A DNA stretch of 64,000 nucleotides from Croceivirga sp. (GCA_028284665.1 JANQRG010000038.1:110364-174363); one strand, 5' to 3'. Numbered from the stretch's first letter, positions 8,280 to 16,528 are shown. A program made the numbers and translations. The notes: generated from the letters alone by a model not told the origin.

Positions 8280-9668
8280 ATGGAAAAACTTCGCTTAAAA
8301 GAAAAAGTGGGCTACGGATTTGGAGATTTTGCCTCCTCCATGTACTGGAAGATGTTCAGTGTGTACCTGCTCTTTTTTTACACCGATGTCTTTGGCATTT
8401 CCGCAGCAGTGGTAGGGACGATGTTTCTTATTACCCGCATTTTCGACGGCCTTAATGATCCCCTAATGGGAATTCTGGCAGACAGGACCACCACCAGATG
8501 GGGGAAGTTCAGGCCCTATTTGCTCTGGATGGCGATTCCCTTCGGCATTTTCGGAGTGCTGTTGTTTACTACTCCTGACCTGGAGATTTCCGGGAAAATC
8601 ATCTACGCCTATGTCACTTATTGTTCGATGATGCTGGTGTATACAGCGGTGAATGTTCCTTATGCCTCCCTACTGGGTGTAATGACCTCTGACCTAAAGG
8701 ACAGAACCTCATTGGCCTCCTACAGGTTCATTTTCGCATTTGCCGGAAGTATCCTGGTGTTAGCCACTGCTGAGCCCCTGGTGGAATTTTTAGGAAAGGA
8801 GTCCAGCCCGCAAACAGGATGGCAATCCACCATGGCCATTTACAGTGTATTGGCCGTGGTATTGTTTTATGGCACCTTTCGCCTGACCCGGGAACGTATC
8901 CAACCTCCCAAAGAACAGAAGACCTCACTCAAAAACGATCTGAAAGACCTTGCTAAAAACAAGCCCTGGTTTATCCTTCTGGGCGCCGGCATTTGCACCC
9001 TTATTTTTAACTCGATCCGAGATGGCGCTACCATCTATTATTTTAAATACTATTTTCAGACCCAGGACGCCTTTCAATTACCCTTGCTCAACGTTCCCCT
9101 AACCTTTAGCACCCTGTATTTGGTCTTAGGACAAGGCGCCAACATTTTAGGAGTGCTCATGGCCAAGCCCGTTTCCGACAGGGTAGGCAAAAAACTCACT
9201 TTTATTACAGCCATGACCACCGCCACGGTATTGAGTATCCTCTTTTACTTTTTTCAGCCGGAACATGTGATCTTGATCTTTGTGTTCCAATTTCTAATTA
9301 GCATTTGCGCAGGCATTATCTTTCCATTGCTATGGTCAATGTATGCGGATATTGCCGATTACTCGGAATGGAAAACAGGGCGAAGGGCTACAGGGTTGGT
9401 GTTTTCCTCTTCCTCAATGTCCCAGAAAATGGGATGGACCCTGGGAGGCGCACTAACCGGTTGGATTTTGGCCTTTTATGGGTTTGAAGCCAATATGGAA
9501 CAGACCGAAGCGGCTAAAACAGGCATCCGGATGATGATAAGCATCCTACCCGCCCTGGGAGCATTTTTATCCGCTGCCATCCTGGTCTTTTATAAACTGG
9601 ATGATCGCTTTATGCAAAAAATCAATAAAGAACTCACCGAAAGGCGAGCAGAAAACACAACAACATAA
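8280..9668 (+). CDS. GPH-family (MFS) sugar:cation symporter
   Basis: Inner-membrane transporter of 462 aa with about 12 hydrophobic segments. It belongs to the glycoside-pentoside-hexuronide family: the start KVGYGFGDFASSMYWKM and the signature FDGLNDPLMGILADRTTTRW (about residues 55-75) are diagnostic. It is expected to import the mannobiose or manno-oligosaccharide released by the GH26 enzyme, coupled to Na+ or H+. Its stop is 2 bp before the GH130 phosphorylase gene, matching the known order of mannobiose transporter, phosphorylase and epimerase in Bacteroidota mannan loci. Confidence 0.9.
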   Translation: MEKLRLKEKVGYGFGDFASSMYWKMFSVYLLFFYTDVFGISAAVVGTMFLITRIFDGLNDPLMGILADRTTTRWGKFRPYLLWMAIPFGIFGVLLFTTPDLEISGKIIYAYVTYCSMMLVYTAVNVPYASLLGVMTSDLKDRTSLASYRFIFAFAGSILVLATAEPLVEFLGKESSPQTGWQSTMAIYSVLAVVLFYGTFRLTRERIQPPKEQKTSLKNDLKDLAKNKPWFILLGAGICTLIFNSIRDGATIYYFKYYFQTQDAFQLPLLNVPLTFSTLYLVLGQGANILGVLMAKPVSDRVGKKLTFITAMTTATVLSILFYFFQPEHVILIFVFQFLISICAGIIFPLLWSMYADIADYSEWKTGRRATGLVFSSSSMSQKMGWTLGGALTGWILAFYGFEANMEQTEAAKTGIRMMISILPALGAFLSAAILVFYKLDDRFMQKINKELTERRAENTTT

Positions 9669-9670
9669 CT

Positions 9671-10849
9671 ATGGAACAATCAAATCATACCAAATTACTG
9701 GATGCCTTATTCGAACGTCACAATGCCCTGATCGAACGAAAAAACAGTCCCATCCCCCATCCGTCCAATATCTTTACGAAATACCAACATCCCATACTCA
9801 CGGCGGCACATGCCCCATTACATTGGCGCTATGACCTGAACCCCAAAACCAATCCTCAACTCTTGGAACGGATAGGGGTGAACGCCGCGTTTAATGCCGG
9901 AGCGATACACTGGAAAGACAAATATGTTTTGGTAGTTCGTGTGGAAGGAAAAGACCGAAAGTCCTTTTTTGCCTTTGCAGAAAGTGATAACGGAGTTGAC
10001 AACTTCAAATTTTGGGAGACCCCTCTGGTACTACCCCAGACAACAGCACCCGATGTGAATGTGTATGACATGCGCTTGACAAAACATGAAGATGGCTATG
10101 TCTACGGTATTTTTTGCACGGAACGCAAGGATCCCGCAGCACCTGCTTCCGATACCTCGGCGGCCGTTGCCAATGCCGGTATTATCCGTTCCAAGGACAT
10201 GATTACGTGGGAGCGACTTCCGGACTTGATCTCCGGCTCCAACCAGCAACGCAATGTGACCTTGCACGAAGAATTTGTGAATGGTCGCTATGCCATTTAC
10301 ACCCGACCGCAGGACGGCTTTATCGATACCGGTGCCGGAGGAGGTATTGGCCTGGGCTATATCCGGGACATGACACATCCCGAAGTAGAGGATGAAGTAA
10401 TCATCAATCCCAAAGTGTATCATACCATCTATGAGTTAAAGAATGGCCAGGGGCCTTCTCCCCTAAAAACCAAAGACGGTTGGCTGCATCTGGCCCATGG
10501 CGTTCGCAATACCGCTGCCGGATTGCGCTACGTATTGTACCTGTTTATGACCGGTTTGGACGATATTGAAAAAGTGACCTACCAGCCCGGAGGCTATTTT
10601 ATGGCGCCGGACGATGCAGAAATTATTGGCGATGTAGGCAATGTGTTATTCTGTAACGGTTGGATCGCCGATGCGGACGGCACCGTATTTATCTATTACG
10701 CCTCTTCCGATACCCGTATGCATGTGGCCACAACCCATATCGATACCCTGGTGGATTATTGCAAAAACACGCCTAAAGACGAATTGACCTCAGGCGGTTC
10801 TGTGAACACGATTTTGTCTTTGATTGAAGCAAACCAGGGATACTACTAA
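9671..10849 (+). CDS. GH130 4-O-beta-D-mannosyl-D-glucose phosphorylase
   Basis: Cytoplasmic phosphorylase of family GH130, 392 aa, without signal peptide. It splits mannosyl-glucose with phosphate to mannose-1-phosphate and glucose. Family features: LTAAHAPLHWRYDLN, AFNAGAIHWKDKYVLVVRVEG (about 76-96), the proposed general acid Asp133 in DVNVYDMRLTK, and LHLAHGVRNTAAGLRYVLYL. Length and motifs fit subfamily 1 (mannosylglucose phosphorylase), not the mannosyl-GlcNAc or mannooligosaccharide enzymes. Epimerase next door supplies the substrate. The subfamily call is from motif memory and context. Confidence 0.9.
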   Translation: MEQSNHTKLLDALFERHNALIERKNSPIPHPSNIFTKYQHPILTAAHAPLHWRYDLNPKTNPQLLERIGVNAAFNAGAIHWKDKYVLVVRVEGKDRKSFFAFAESDNGVDNFKFWETPLVLPQTTAPDVNVYDMRLTKHEDGYVYGIFCTERKDPAAPASDTSAAVANAGIIRSKDMITWERLPDLISGSNQQRNVTLHEEFVNGRYAIYTRPQDGFIDTGAGGGIGLGYIRDMTHPEVEDEVIINPKVYHTIYELKNGQGPSPLKTKDGWLHLAHGVRNTAAGLRYVLYLFMTGLDDIEKVTYQPGGYFMAPDDAEIIGDVGNVLFCNGWIADADGTVFIYYASSDTRMHVATTHIDTLVDYCKNTPKDELTSGGSVNTILSLIEANQGYY

Positions 10850-10853
10850 AACT

Positions 10854-12041
10854 ATGCGCGATCCCAACATTGCTTTTAAGGAAAGCCTGGAAAAGGAACT
10901 CGCCAGCATTCTTAGGTATTGGCAAAAGCATACCATAGATCACAGTAATGGCGGATTCTATGGGCGTATTGATCATAACAATCAATTGGATCCCATATCT
11001 CCCAAAGGGATCATTTTGAACACCCGTATCCTTTGGACCTTTTCCCGGGCGAACAATTTTTATGGAGATAACCGCTATCAATCCGAGTGCGAAAGGGCTT
11101 TTTTCTATTTACGAGACTACTTTCAAGACATTGAAAACAGTGGGGTGTATTGGGAAGTGGACCATTTAGGGAGGCCGACAAACCTCCGAAAGCAGATCTA
11201 TGCACAGGCCTTTTGTATTTATGCACTTTCCGAATACTACAAGTACTCGGAAAAAGAAGAAGTAGTACAGTGGGCGATGGCACTATACCAACTGATAGAA
11301 GAAAAGGCCTATGACCCTATATTTGATGGTTATTTTGAAGCCTTTGGCGAACAATGGGAAACCATTACCGATGTGCGTCTGAGCGAAAAAGATCTGAATG
11401 CTCCCAAAACCACGAATACCCATTTGCATATCCTGGAAGCCTACACCACCCTTTTTGAGGTTTCCCGGGATCCGAAGGTCAAAAACGCGCTGGAGCGATT
11501 GCTCCGGTTATTTAAGGACAGACTGTTTGATGAGGAGGGACATTTGCGCCTGTTTTTTACCGAAGACTGGGTGGAGCAATCCACTGAAATTTCCTTTGGC
11601 CATGATATCGAAGCAGCCTGGTTGCTGCTACACGCCGCCCGAACCATTGGCAGTCAACCCTATATCGCCATTTTTGAAAAATTGGGGGTGGTCGTGGCTG
11701 ACACCTTTTTGAAAAAAGCCCTGGATACCGAATTTGGGGTAATCAACGCTCAGGACAGCACTACCGGGGAGGTGGATACCGACCGCCACTGGTGGCCACA
11801 AATCGAAGCTATGGTAGGGCTCTGCTATATTTGGAAAATTACACAGGACGAACTCTATCTTGACAACGCGATGAAGATTTGGGCCTTTACCCAAAAACAT
11901 ATTATTGATATCAAGCATGGAGAATGGTCTTTTAGAGTGGATTCAAAAGGGGTGCCCTATGAAACCGAAGATAAAGTAGGCCCCTGGAAGTGCCCCTATC
12001 ACAACAGTCGGGGTTTAATGGAAATCCTGGAGATACTTTAA
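10854..12041 (+). CDS. Cellobiose/mannobiose 2-epimerase (AGE family)
   Basis: Acylglucosamine 2-epimerase-fold enzyme of 395 aa that turns beta-1,4-mannobiose into mannosyl-glucose for the upstream phosphorylase. I start it at the ATG at 10854, 4 bp after the GH130 stop. An in-frame ATG at 10824 would overlap that gene. Conserved segments of the (alpha/alpha)6 barrel: FYGRIDHNN, RILWTFSRA, YWEVDHLGRP, KTTNTHLHILEAY, SFGHDIEAAWLL, TDRHWWPQIEAM and GPWKCPYHNSR, with conserved His residues for proton transfer. It is the last gene of the operon. The cassette array begins about 85 bp downstream, and a decayed, diverged copy of its 3' end lies at 16357-16528. Confidence 0.93.
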   Translation: MRDPNIAFKESLEKELASILRYWQKHTIDHSNGGFYGRIDHNNQLDPISPKGIILNTRILWTFSRANNFYGDNRYQSECERAFFYLRDYFQDIENSGVYWEVDHLGRPTNLRKQIYAQAFCIYALSEYYKYSEKEEVVQWAMALYQLIEEKAYDPIFDGYFEAFGEQWETITDVRLSEKDLNAPKTTNTHLHILEAYTTLFEVSRDPKVKNALERLLRLFKDRLFDEEGHLRLFFTEDWVEQSTEISFGHDIEAAWLLLHAARTIGSQPYIAIFEKLGVVVADTFLKKALDTEFGVINAQDSTTGEVDTDRHWWPQIEAMVGLCYIWKITQDELYLDNAMKIWAFTQKHIIDIKHGEWSFRVDSKGVPYETEDKVGPWKCPYHNSRGLMEILEIL

Positions 12042-12070
12042 GGAAATACAGCAAAATTCTGGAAAGGGGT

Positions 12071-12136
12071 AGCTTTTGGATATCTTAGGGGTATATTGGA
12101 TATATGATTAATAATCATATATACCTGTTAGCAAAC
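12071..12136 (+). other. Array leader 1: attI-like site with palindrome
   Basis: Non-coding element between the epimerase stop and the first cassette. It holds TATCTTAG at 12081-12088, which resembles a Bacteroidota -7 element (TAnnTTTG, one mismatch). A perfect palindrome follows at 12100-12122 (arms ATATATGATTA and TAATCATATAT around one A). Four bases later comes GTTAGCAAA at 12127-12135, the first recombination core. A second copy is at about 16714-16782. By analogy with integrons this is where attI and the cassette promoter would lie. That role is inferred. Confidence 0.5.
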
Positions 12137-12157
12137 ATTATGATCAAAGAATAATTA

Positions 12158-12958
12158 ATGGCAAAAATCTTTAGACGAATTAGACAAACATTGCTCACCG
12201 ATAATAAAATCAGCAAATATCTAATTTATGCTATTGGAGAAATTATTCTTGTAGTTCTAGGTATTCTTATTGCATTACAGATAAACAATTGGAATGAGCA
12301 AAAAAATATAGAAAAGAAGGAATCAGTCTTTCTAAATCGTTTGTTGGTAGACTTAAAAAATGATAAAGTTTATCTAGAGATTGTTTTTGACAGAAAAAAC
12401 AGGAAGATTGAAGCCGCCAATACCATTATTAAATTCTCATTTGTTGGAAATAATGATACCATCATGAATTTAATTCCTTCATATCTTGAGTTGACCTCGT
12501 GGCAAACTATAATTCCCAATCAAAATACTTTCAATGAGTTAATAAGCAGTGGAAGTTTAAATATTCTTCAAAATGACACTATTAAAAATGGCTTACTGCA
12601 ATTAGATAGAAATTACAAAGCGCTAATTGATTGGGAAGAAGTAGTCAAACAAGATGATTACATAGGAAATTTTTGGACAGATAGAGATGAGTTGGATCCT
12701 TATAATTATCTGTCGGTCAATACATCTTTGATCCAAGCACTCGAGTTAGATGATAAGATAACTAGTGACCAAAAACTGGTTATGCAGAAGCAACTAGGTA
12801 AAGACGTGGAAAAGATCCTAAAATCATACAAATTTAGAACAGGTGTTCTTAGTACAAGAGACGACTATGTTAATCAGCTAAATCTAATAGAAATACTGAA
12901 GAAGGATGTGGATGACCTGATAAAATTGTTAGAAATGGAATTGCTTCGTGAGAATTAA
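12158..12958 (+). CDS. DUF6090 family membrane protein (cassette 1)
   Basis: Protein of 266 aa of unknown function. The N-terminus MAKIFRRIRQTLLTDNKISK followed by a single membrane helix (YAIGEIILVVLGILIALQINNWNE, residues about 22-45) is the hallmark of the DUF6090 family, common in Flavobacteriia. The rest is charged, largely helical and probably extracytoplasmic. It is the only gene between the first leader and the first attC-like site, so it is the cargo of cassette 1. Codon use is AT-rich compared with the epimerase gene before it. Family known, function not. Confidence 0.8.
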   Translation: MAKIFRRIRQTLLTDNKISKYLIYAIGEIILVVLGILIALQINNWNEQKNIEKKESVFLNRLLVDLKNDKVYLEIVFDRKNRKIEAANTIIKFSFVGNNDTIMNLIPSYLELTSWQTIIPNQNTFNELISSGSLNILQNDTIKNGLLQLDRNYKALIDWEEVVKQDDYIGNFWTDRDELDPYNYLSVNTSLIQALELDDKITSDQKLVMQKQLGKDVEKILKSYKFRTGVLSTRDDYVNQLNLIEILKKDVDDLIKLLEMELLREN

Positions 12959-12975
12959 AAATATTATGAATAACA

Positions 12976-13149
12976 TTTGCTAACAAGTGCTATAATTCAG
13001 CAGCCCGACAGCGGCCTGGCGGGTTGCTGCGTTCTTGCTAACTTTAAAACTATTAAACATTAATACGGCTGGAAATCTACCCTTCGACTCCGCTCAGGGC
13101 AAGTCGATTTGCCACGCCGCCACAAATCATAGCCGAGACCGTTGGCAAC
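12976..13149 (+). repeat. attC-like site A
   Basis: R''-like TTTGCTAAC (12976-12984), spacer, GCTATA (about 12989-12994); then the other arm ATAGC (13129-13133), CGAGACC spacer and GTTGGCAAC (13141-13149). The terminal variable segment also holds a 20-bp REP-like motif at 13081-13100 (CCTTCGACTCCGCTCAGGGC). The arms pair with the unpaired spacers typical of attC. It ends cassette 1 and opens cassette 2. Confidence 0.65.
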
Positions 13150-13210
13150 AATACCAAAAAATTGGAGTTGATTCATTTTTGGTGTAATTTTACACCAAAT
13201 AGAACGATGT

Positions 13211-13450
13211 ATGGCTCGACAAAGTATTTCCCTCACTGAACCCAACGATAAATGGTTGAAATCCCAAGTGGAAAATCAAGAATACTCCAGTAAAAGTGAA
13301 TTGATCAACGACCTTGTGCGACAGGCAAGAAAACAGCAAGCTCAAATCGACTGGATTAAAGCCAAACTCGAAAAAGCCGAAAAGAGCGGATTTACCAAGG
13401 ACGGAAAGGACGACATTTTAAATCAGTCAAAGTCGTTGCTGAATGGCTGA
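13211..13450 (+). CDS. ParD/CopG-type antitoxin (cassette 2)
   Basis: Antitoxin of a type II toxin-antitoxin pair, 79 aa. The start MARQSISLTEPNDKWLKSQV with SSKSELINDLVRQAR is a ribbon-helix-helix DNA-binding domain of the ParD family. The C-terminal tail (GFTKDGKDDIL) would wrap the toxin. It overlaps the ParE gene by 8 bp, the usual antitoxin-first arrangement. The pair likely represses its own promoter and neutralises the toxin. It is the cargo of cassette 2, whose ends are exactly complementary. Confidence 0.88.
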   Translation: MARQSISLTEPNDKWLKSQVENQEYSSKSELINDLVRQARKQQAQIDWIKAKLEKAEKSGFTKDGKDDILNQSKSLLNG

Positions 13451-13736
13451 TTACAGACTCAGCAATGAAGCTAAAAATGACCTAATACGAATCCACCAAT
13501 ACGGCGTCAAAAAATTCGGACTTGCACAGGCCGACAGGTATTTTGAAACGTTCTTCCAATACTTCGAGATAATTGCTGAACGACCTTACTCTTTCGAATC
13601 CGTGGACTATTTAAAAAATGGATATCGCCGTTGTGTTTGTGGTGTGGACAGCATATTCTACAGAATAAATGGAGAAGTTGTTGAGATTATGGCAATAATC
13701 GGGAGACAGGACTTGGACAACATGCTCCTAACATAA
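13443..13736 (+). CDS. ParE/RelE-superfamily toxin (cassette 2)
   Basis: Toxin of 97 aa paired with the ParD-type antitoxin just upstream (8-bp overlap). Features of the ParE/RelE fold: start YRLSNEAKNDLIRIHQYGVK, RPYSFESVDYLKNGYRRCVC in the middle and FYRINGEVVEIMAIIGRQDL at the end. ParE members poison DNA gyrase. The target here is inferred from family only. Full length, no frameshift, so the module is probably active. In cassette arrays such modules resist loss of neighbouring cassettes. Confidence 0.9.
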   Translation: MADYRLSNEAKNDLIRIHQYGVKKFGLAQADRYFETFFQYFEIIAERPYSFESVDYLKNGYRRCVCGVDSIFYRINGEVVEIMAIIGRQDLDNMLLT

Positions 13737-13745
13737 AAAAATACT

Positions 13746-13931
13746 GTTGCCAACAAGAGCTATAACCTGCCCGACTGAGGCATTCAGTCGGGTTCACCCC
13801 TACCTTCAAGTCCCATTTCAAACCCACCTTGTTTACAGCAAGTACGGGCAAGTTTCCTAAATTAGGGTAACAAAAAAGGTTCGTTTTCTCCCCTGTCGGC
13901 AGGAATCATCCCCATGACCGTTGTGTACCAC
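13746..13931 (+). repeat. attC-like site B
   Basis: R''-like GTTGCCAAC (13746-13754) and GAGCTATA (13757-13764) open the site. It closes with GACC and GTTGTGTACCAC (13920-13931). The L'-like arm reads CATCCCC instead of CATAGCC, so the site is partly decayed. Its second half (13857-13919, starting CTAAATTAGGGTAACAAAAA) closely matches site F at 18699-18766. Confidence 0.6.
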
Positions 13932-13938
13932 TGAAAAA

Positions 13939-14631
13939 ATGAATAGAATAAAATCCATAATCGCTTTGTCCATTATTGTCCTTATTCCATTCGGACTAAT
14001 GTTATGGATCAGGAATCACCAATCGACAGGTTTTGCCAGTCTTGAGCTTATCACCTATCCCTTGGTATTTGGGGGATTGAGCATTGCAATACTTGTATTG
14101 ATCAAAAAGCTTTTTCTAAAAGAGGATCTTGTAGATTTTAATTCGGGGAAAGGAAAATGGACTACAGATATTGCATGGGGTTTCTTTTTAACCATTACTT
14201 ATTTCCTTCTGTTTTATCTGGAACAACTGACGTTGTCTAATGTATTACAATTCAATTCCAATATGGAGTTATTGGGGTTGATGCTCGATATGAGGGAAAA
14301 TCCACTGCTTCTGCTAATCTGGTTTGGACCTGTACTTTGGATTGGAATTGCCTTGTACGAAGAGCTGATACGTGTATTTATCCTAACCAGCTTATGGAAA
14401 TGGTCTGAAAAGTTAATTTGGACAATAACCGTAATCTTTATTTCAGCAATCATTATAGGTTTAGCGCATTGGAGCCAAGGTTCATATGGAATGGTAACCA
14501 TTGGAATTAAAAGCCTGGTAAGTGGTTATTTCTTTCTAAAAAAGAAACGACTAATGCCCCTTATTTATGCCCATGTCCTTTATGACGGAATTCAAGTTGC
14601 TATGTTGCTACTGACATATCCAGACCAGTAA
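13939..14631 (+). CDS. CPBP-type intramembrane metalloprotease (cassette 3)
   Basis: Polytopic membrane protein of 230 aa of the CPBP/Abi family, glutamic-type intramembrane proteases. Three family motifs are in order: EELIRVFIL (EExxxR, about residues 141-149), GLAHWSQG (about 174-181, His ligand) and HVLYDGIQ (about 213-220). I use the ATG at 13939. An upstream in-frame TTG at 13921 lies inside the attC-like site. Members process prenylated proteins, confer immunity to bacteriocins or act in phage defence. Which applies here cannot be told. It is the single gene of cassette 3. Confidence 0.82.
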   Translation: MNRIKSIIALSIIVLIPFGLMLWIRNHQSTGFASLELITYPLVFGGLSIAILVLIKKLFLKEDLVDFNSGKGKWTTDIAWGFFLTITYFLLFYLEQLTLSNVLQFNSNMELLGLMLDMRENPLLLLIWFGPVLWIGIALYEELIRVFILTSLWKWSEKLIWTITVIFISAIIIGLAHWSQGSYGMVTIGIKSLVSGYFFLKKKRLMPLIYAHVLYDGIQVAMLLLTYPDQ

Positions 14632-14649
14632 TATAAGAAAGACAATAAA

Positions 14650-14817
14650 GTGGTTTGTAACAAAGGCTATAATTCAGCCAGTAATTGTTGATTATTTATT
14701 ATTAATTAGCAATTAATAATTTCACTGCAATGCAGTGCCCGAAATCATACTTGCCTACCGGTTTACATGCCTCTGGTATGCCGGCAGGAATAATAGCCGA
14801 GACCGTTGTAACACATT
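14650..14817 (+). repeat. attC-like site C
   Basis: R''-like GTGGTTTGTAAC (14650-14661), AAAGGCTATAA; closing arm ATAATAGCC (about 14789-14797), GAGACC, then GTTGTAACACATT (14805-14817). The R'' pairs with the GTTGTGTACCAC that opens cassette 3: eight Watson-Crick pairs, three G-T and one mismatch. The body 14678-14788 is nearly identical to 15198-15308 in site D. Confidence 0.68.
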
Positions 14818-14831
14818 TAAAAAGACAACGA

Positions 14832-15092
14832 ATGAAAGAAATTACAGAAGAAGAAGCATCTAAACTAGCCGAAGGTGGAACGGAATTTCCTATCATAATT
14901 AAAGAGGAAGACGACCGAACTGAATCTGCTGTTGCTCTTAAAAAATTCCCTACAGGTTACGTTTTAGGAATAAGTTGTGATACTGAAAACATTTTTAAGT
15001 TATTCTTCTCTGAAAATCTTGATGAGATTACGGAATATTGTAATAAATATCTCAAAACATTAAGGGATAGAGGAAATCCATTTTCGACTTAA
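14832..15092 (+). CDS. Small hypothetical protein (cassette 4)
   Basis: Predicted acidic protein of 86 aa with no signal peptide or membrane segment. I do not recognise the family. I use the ATG at 14832 (MKEITEEEASKLAEGG) because the longer in-frame reading starts inside the attC-like repeat. Visible features: a charged N-terminus, then EFPIIIKEEDDRTESAVALK and a mixed alpha/beta stretch. As the only open frame in cassette 4, in the same direction as the others, it is likely real. Function unknown. Confidence 0.6.
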   Translation: MKEITEEEASKLAEGGTEFPIIIKEEDDRTESAVALKKFPTGYVLGISCDTENIFKLFFSENLDEITEYCNKYLKTLRDRGNPFST

Positions 15093-15165
15093 AGAATAAT
15101 TGTAAACAGAAAATAGAGGTATCTCAGAATATCTGAAAATGAGGATAAATAGAAATGCAATAAAC

Positions 15166-15329
15166 GGTTTATTTTAAAGGCTATACTATAATTCAACCAG
15201 TAATTGTTGATTATTTATTATTGATCAACAATTAATAATTTCACTGCAATGCAGTGCCCGAAATCATACTTGCCCACCGGTTTACATGCCTCTGGAATGT
15301 AGGCAGGGCAGAAACCATTCTAACGCATC
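15166..15329 (+). repeat. attC-like site D
   Basis: Starts at a degenerate R'' GGTTTATTTTAAA (15166-15178), then GGCTATACTATAATTC, and ends with ATTCTAACGC (15317-15326). About 110 bp (15198-15308) repeat site C almost exactly, with a handful of differences. The R'' pairs with the cassette 4 opening at about 9 of 13 positions, so this site is partly decayed. The surrounding gene-free stretch 15093-15402 shows nothing else. Confidence 0.55.
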
Positions 15330-15402
15330 AAAAAAAGAGCATGAATGGAAATGTTCGTCTAGCATATACGACAGTACGACAAAGACATTTACGTAAAATA
15401 TT

Positions 15403-16356
15403 ATGGAAGCTATTATTACAGTTGTTGGTTTTTTGGGTGCAGGAAAAACAACACTATTAAAACGCCTGACGACCGGCTATCTTGATAAAGGTTGGAAGCC
15501 TTTTATCATTCTTAATGATTATGAAAATGCAAATCTTGATGCCCAACAGTTTATGGAGCAAATAGCACCGAACCAGGTCAGGGCGCTTAGTGGTAGTTGC
15601 ATTTGTTGTAGTGGCATAAATGAACTTAGAAATTTTGTCAATAGGATACCTCAACGAACGAATGGCATTACGCTTATTGAAGCTAATGGCACTTCGGATG
15701 CTTGTTCACTTATGAGCTTTCTTGGTGTGGGTCTCAACGATTGGTTTCTACCCCCGGTTCAAATATCAGTTGTTGATGCTAAAAATTGGCAAAGAAGAGG
15801 AGAACACAATGAACTTGAAGCAAATCAGATCCAGGTATCTTCTTTGATCGTATTAACGCATATTGAAACTATAGCATCAGACCGTTTAACCTTTGTCGTT
15901 AACGAACTACGTAGACTGAACCCATTAGCAGAAATTATAACCATGGACGAAGTAGATGTTACGCTACTTCCTAAACTCGCTCCATCCAAAAACAAGCCTC
16001 AAAAGTTAGAACATCTTAAAGCCCATTGGTCTTCATGCTCAACTGATCTACCCAATTTGCCCAATGCAAATTGTATTTATGCTATTTGTGATTTGCTTCC
16101 GAAGCACATACTACGCGTGAAAGGCTGCGCTCAAATCGGAAATGAAGAACGTTACACCTATTTTGAGCGAACTCCAAATGGTGAAGTAATTATCAGACCC
16201 TTTAACGGAGTACCAATAACAGGGCCAAAGCTTCTCACTATAGGCCCTGGAAGTGAACCCAAACTACTTGAAAAGGCAATTAAAACCAGTCTATTACAGC
16301 ATCAGGTTCACCATAAAAGTGAATTTAAAGTATTAGTCTTTTCAAAATCGTGTTAG
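15403..16356 (+). CDS. COG0523 (CobW/ZNG1-like) GTPase (cassette 5)
   Basis: G3E-family P-loop GTPase of 317 aa, a putative metal chaperone. The Walker A GFLGAGKTTLLKRL (residues about 9-22) is at the N-terminus. The metal-binding CxCC motif occurs in ALSGSCICCSGINEL (about 61-75). ITLIEANGTSD resembles the Walker B region. The C-terminal half (from about 215) matches the CobW C-terminal position. The usual ENVVFPG-like switch is not obvious, so this is a diverged member. Family members deliver zinc, cobalt or iron to client enzymes. The client here is unknown. The gene sits alone in cassette 5. Its stop lies in the R''-like GTGTTAGGC, after which the normal attC body is missing. Confidence 0.82.
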   Translation: MEAIITVVGFLGAGKTTLLKRLTTGYLDKGWKPFIILNDYENANLDAQQFMEQIAPNQVRALSGSCICCSGINELRNFVNRIPQRTNGITLIEANGTSDACSLMSFLGVGLNDWFLPPVQISVVDAKNWQRRGEHNELEANQIQVSSLIVLTHIETIASDRLTFVVNELRRLNPLAEIITMDEVDVTLLPKLAPSKNKPQKLEHLKAHWSSCSTDLPNLPNANCIYAICDLLPKHILRVKGCAQIGNEERYTYFERTPNGEVIIRPFNGVPITGPKLLTIGPGSEPKLLEKAIKTSLLQHQVHHKSEFKVLVFSKSC

Positions 16357-16528
16357 GCAAGCTGAGTCCTACTGGAAAACCAAAACCACATCATCGACCA
16401 CAAAATAGGGAATGGTTTTTAGAGTAGCTGCGGACGGCAAACCGTACCAACAAGAAGATAAGATAGGCCCCTGGAAGTGCCCCTATCACAACAGTCGGGG
16501 GTTGATGGAGATTTTGGAGTTGCTTTAG
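16357..16528 (+). pseudogene. Remnant of a second 2-epimerase gene, 3' end
   Basis: Frameshifted remnant matching the last about 55 codons of the epimerase gene at 10854-12041. Readable pieces are NQNHIIDHKIG, then FRVAADGKPYQQEDKIGPWK and CPYHNSRGLMEILELL followed by TAG at 16526-16528. At least two single-base losses are needed (near 16410 and 16418). The intact gene reads FRVDSKGVPYETEDKVGPWK at the same place, so the two copies are clearly diverged and not a recent duplication. It lies between the truncated end of cassette 5 and the second leader, the same order (epimerase end, then leader) as at 12041-12136. Confidence 0.8.

Noticed and set aside
13060..13245. Minus-strand frame ending in CPERSRRVDFQPY
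   Set aside because: It lies inside attC-like site A. The peptide comes from the REP-like motif at 13081-13100, which gives the same false peptide wherever it occurs.
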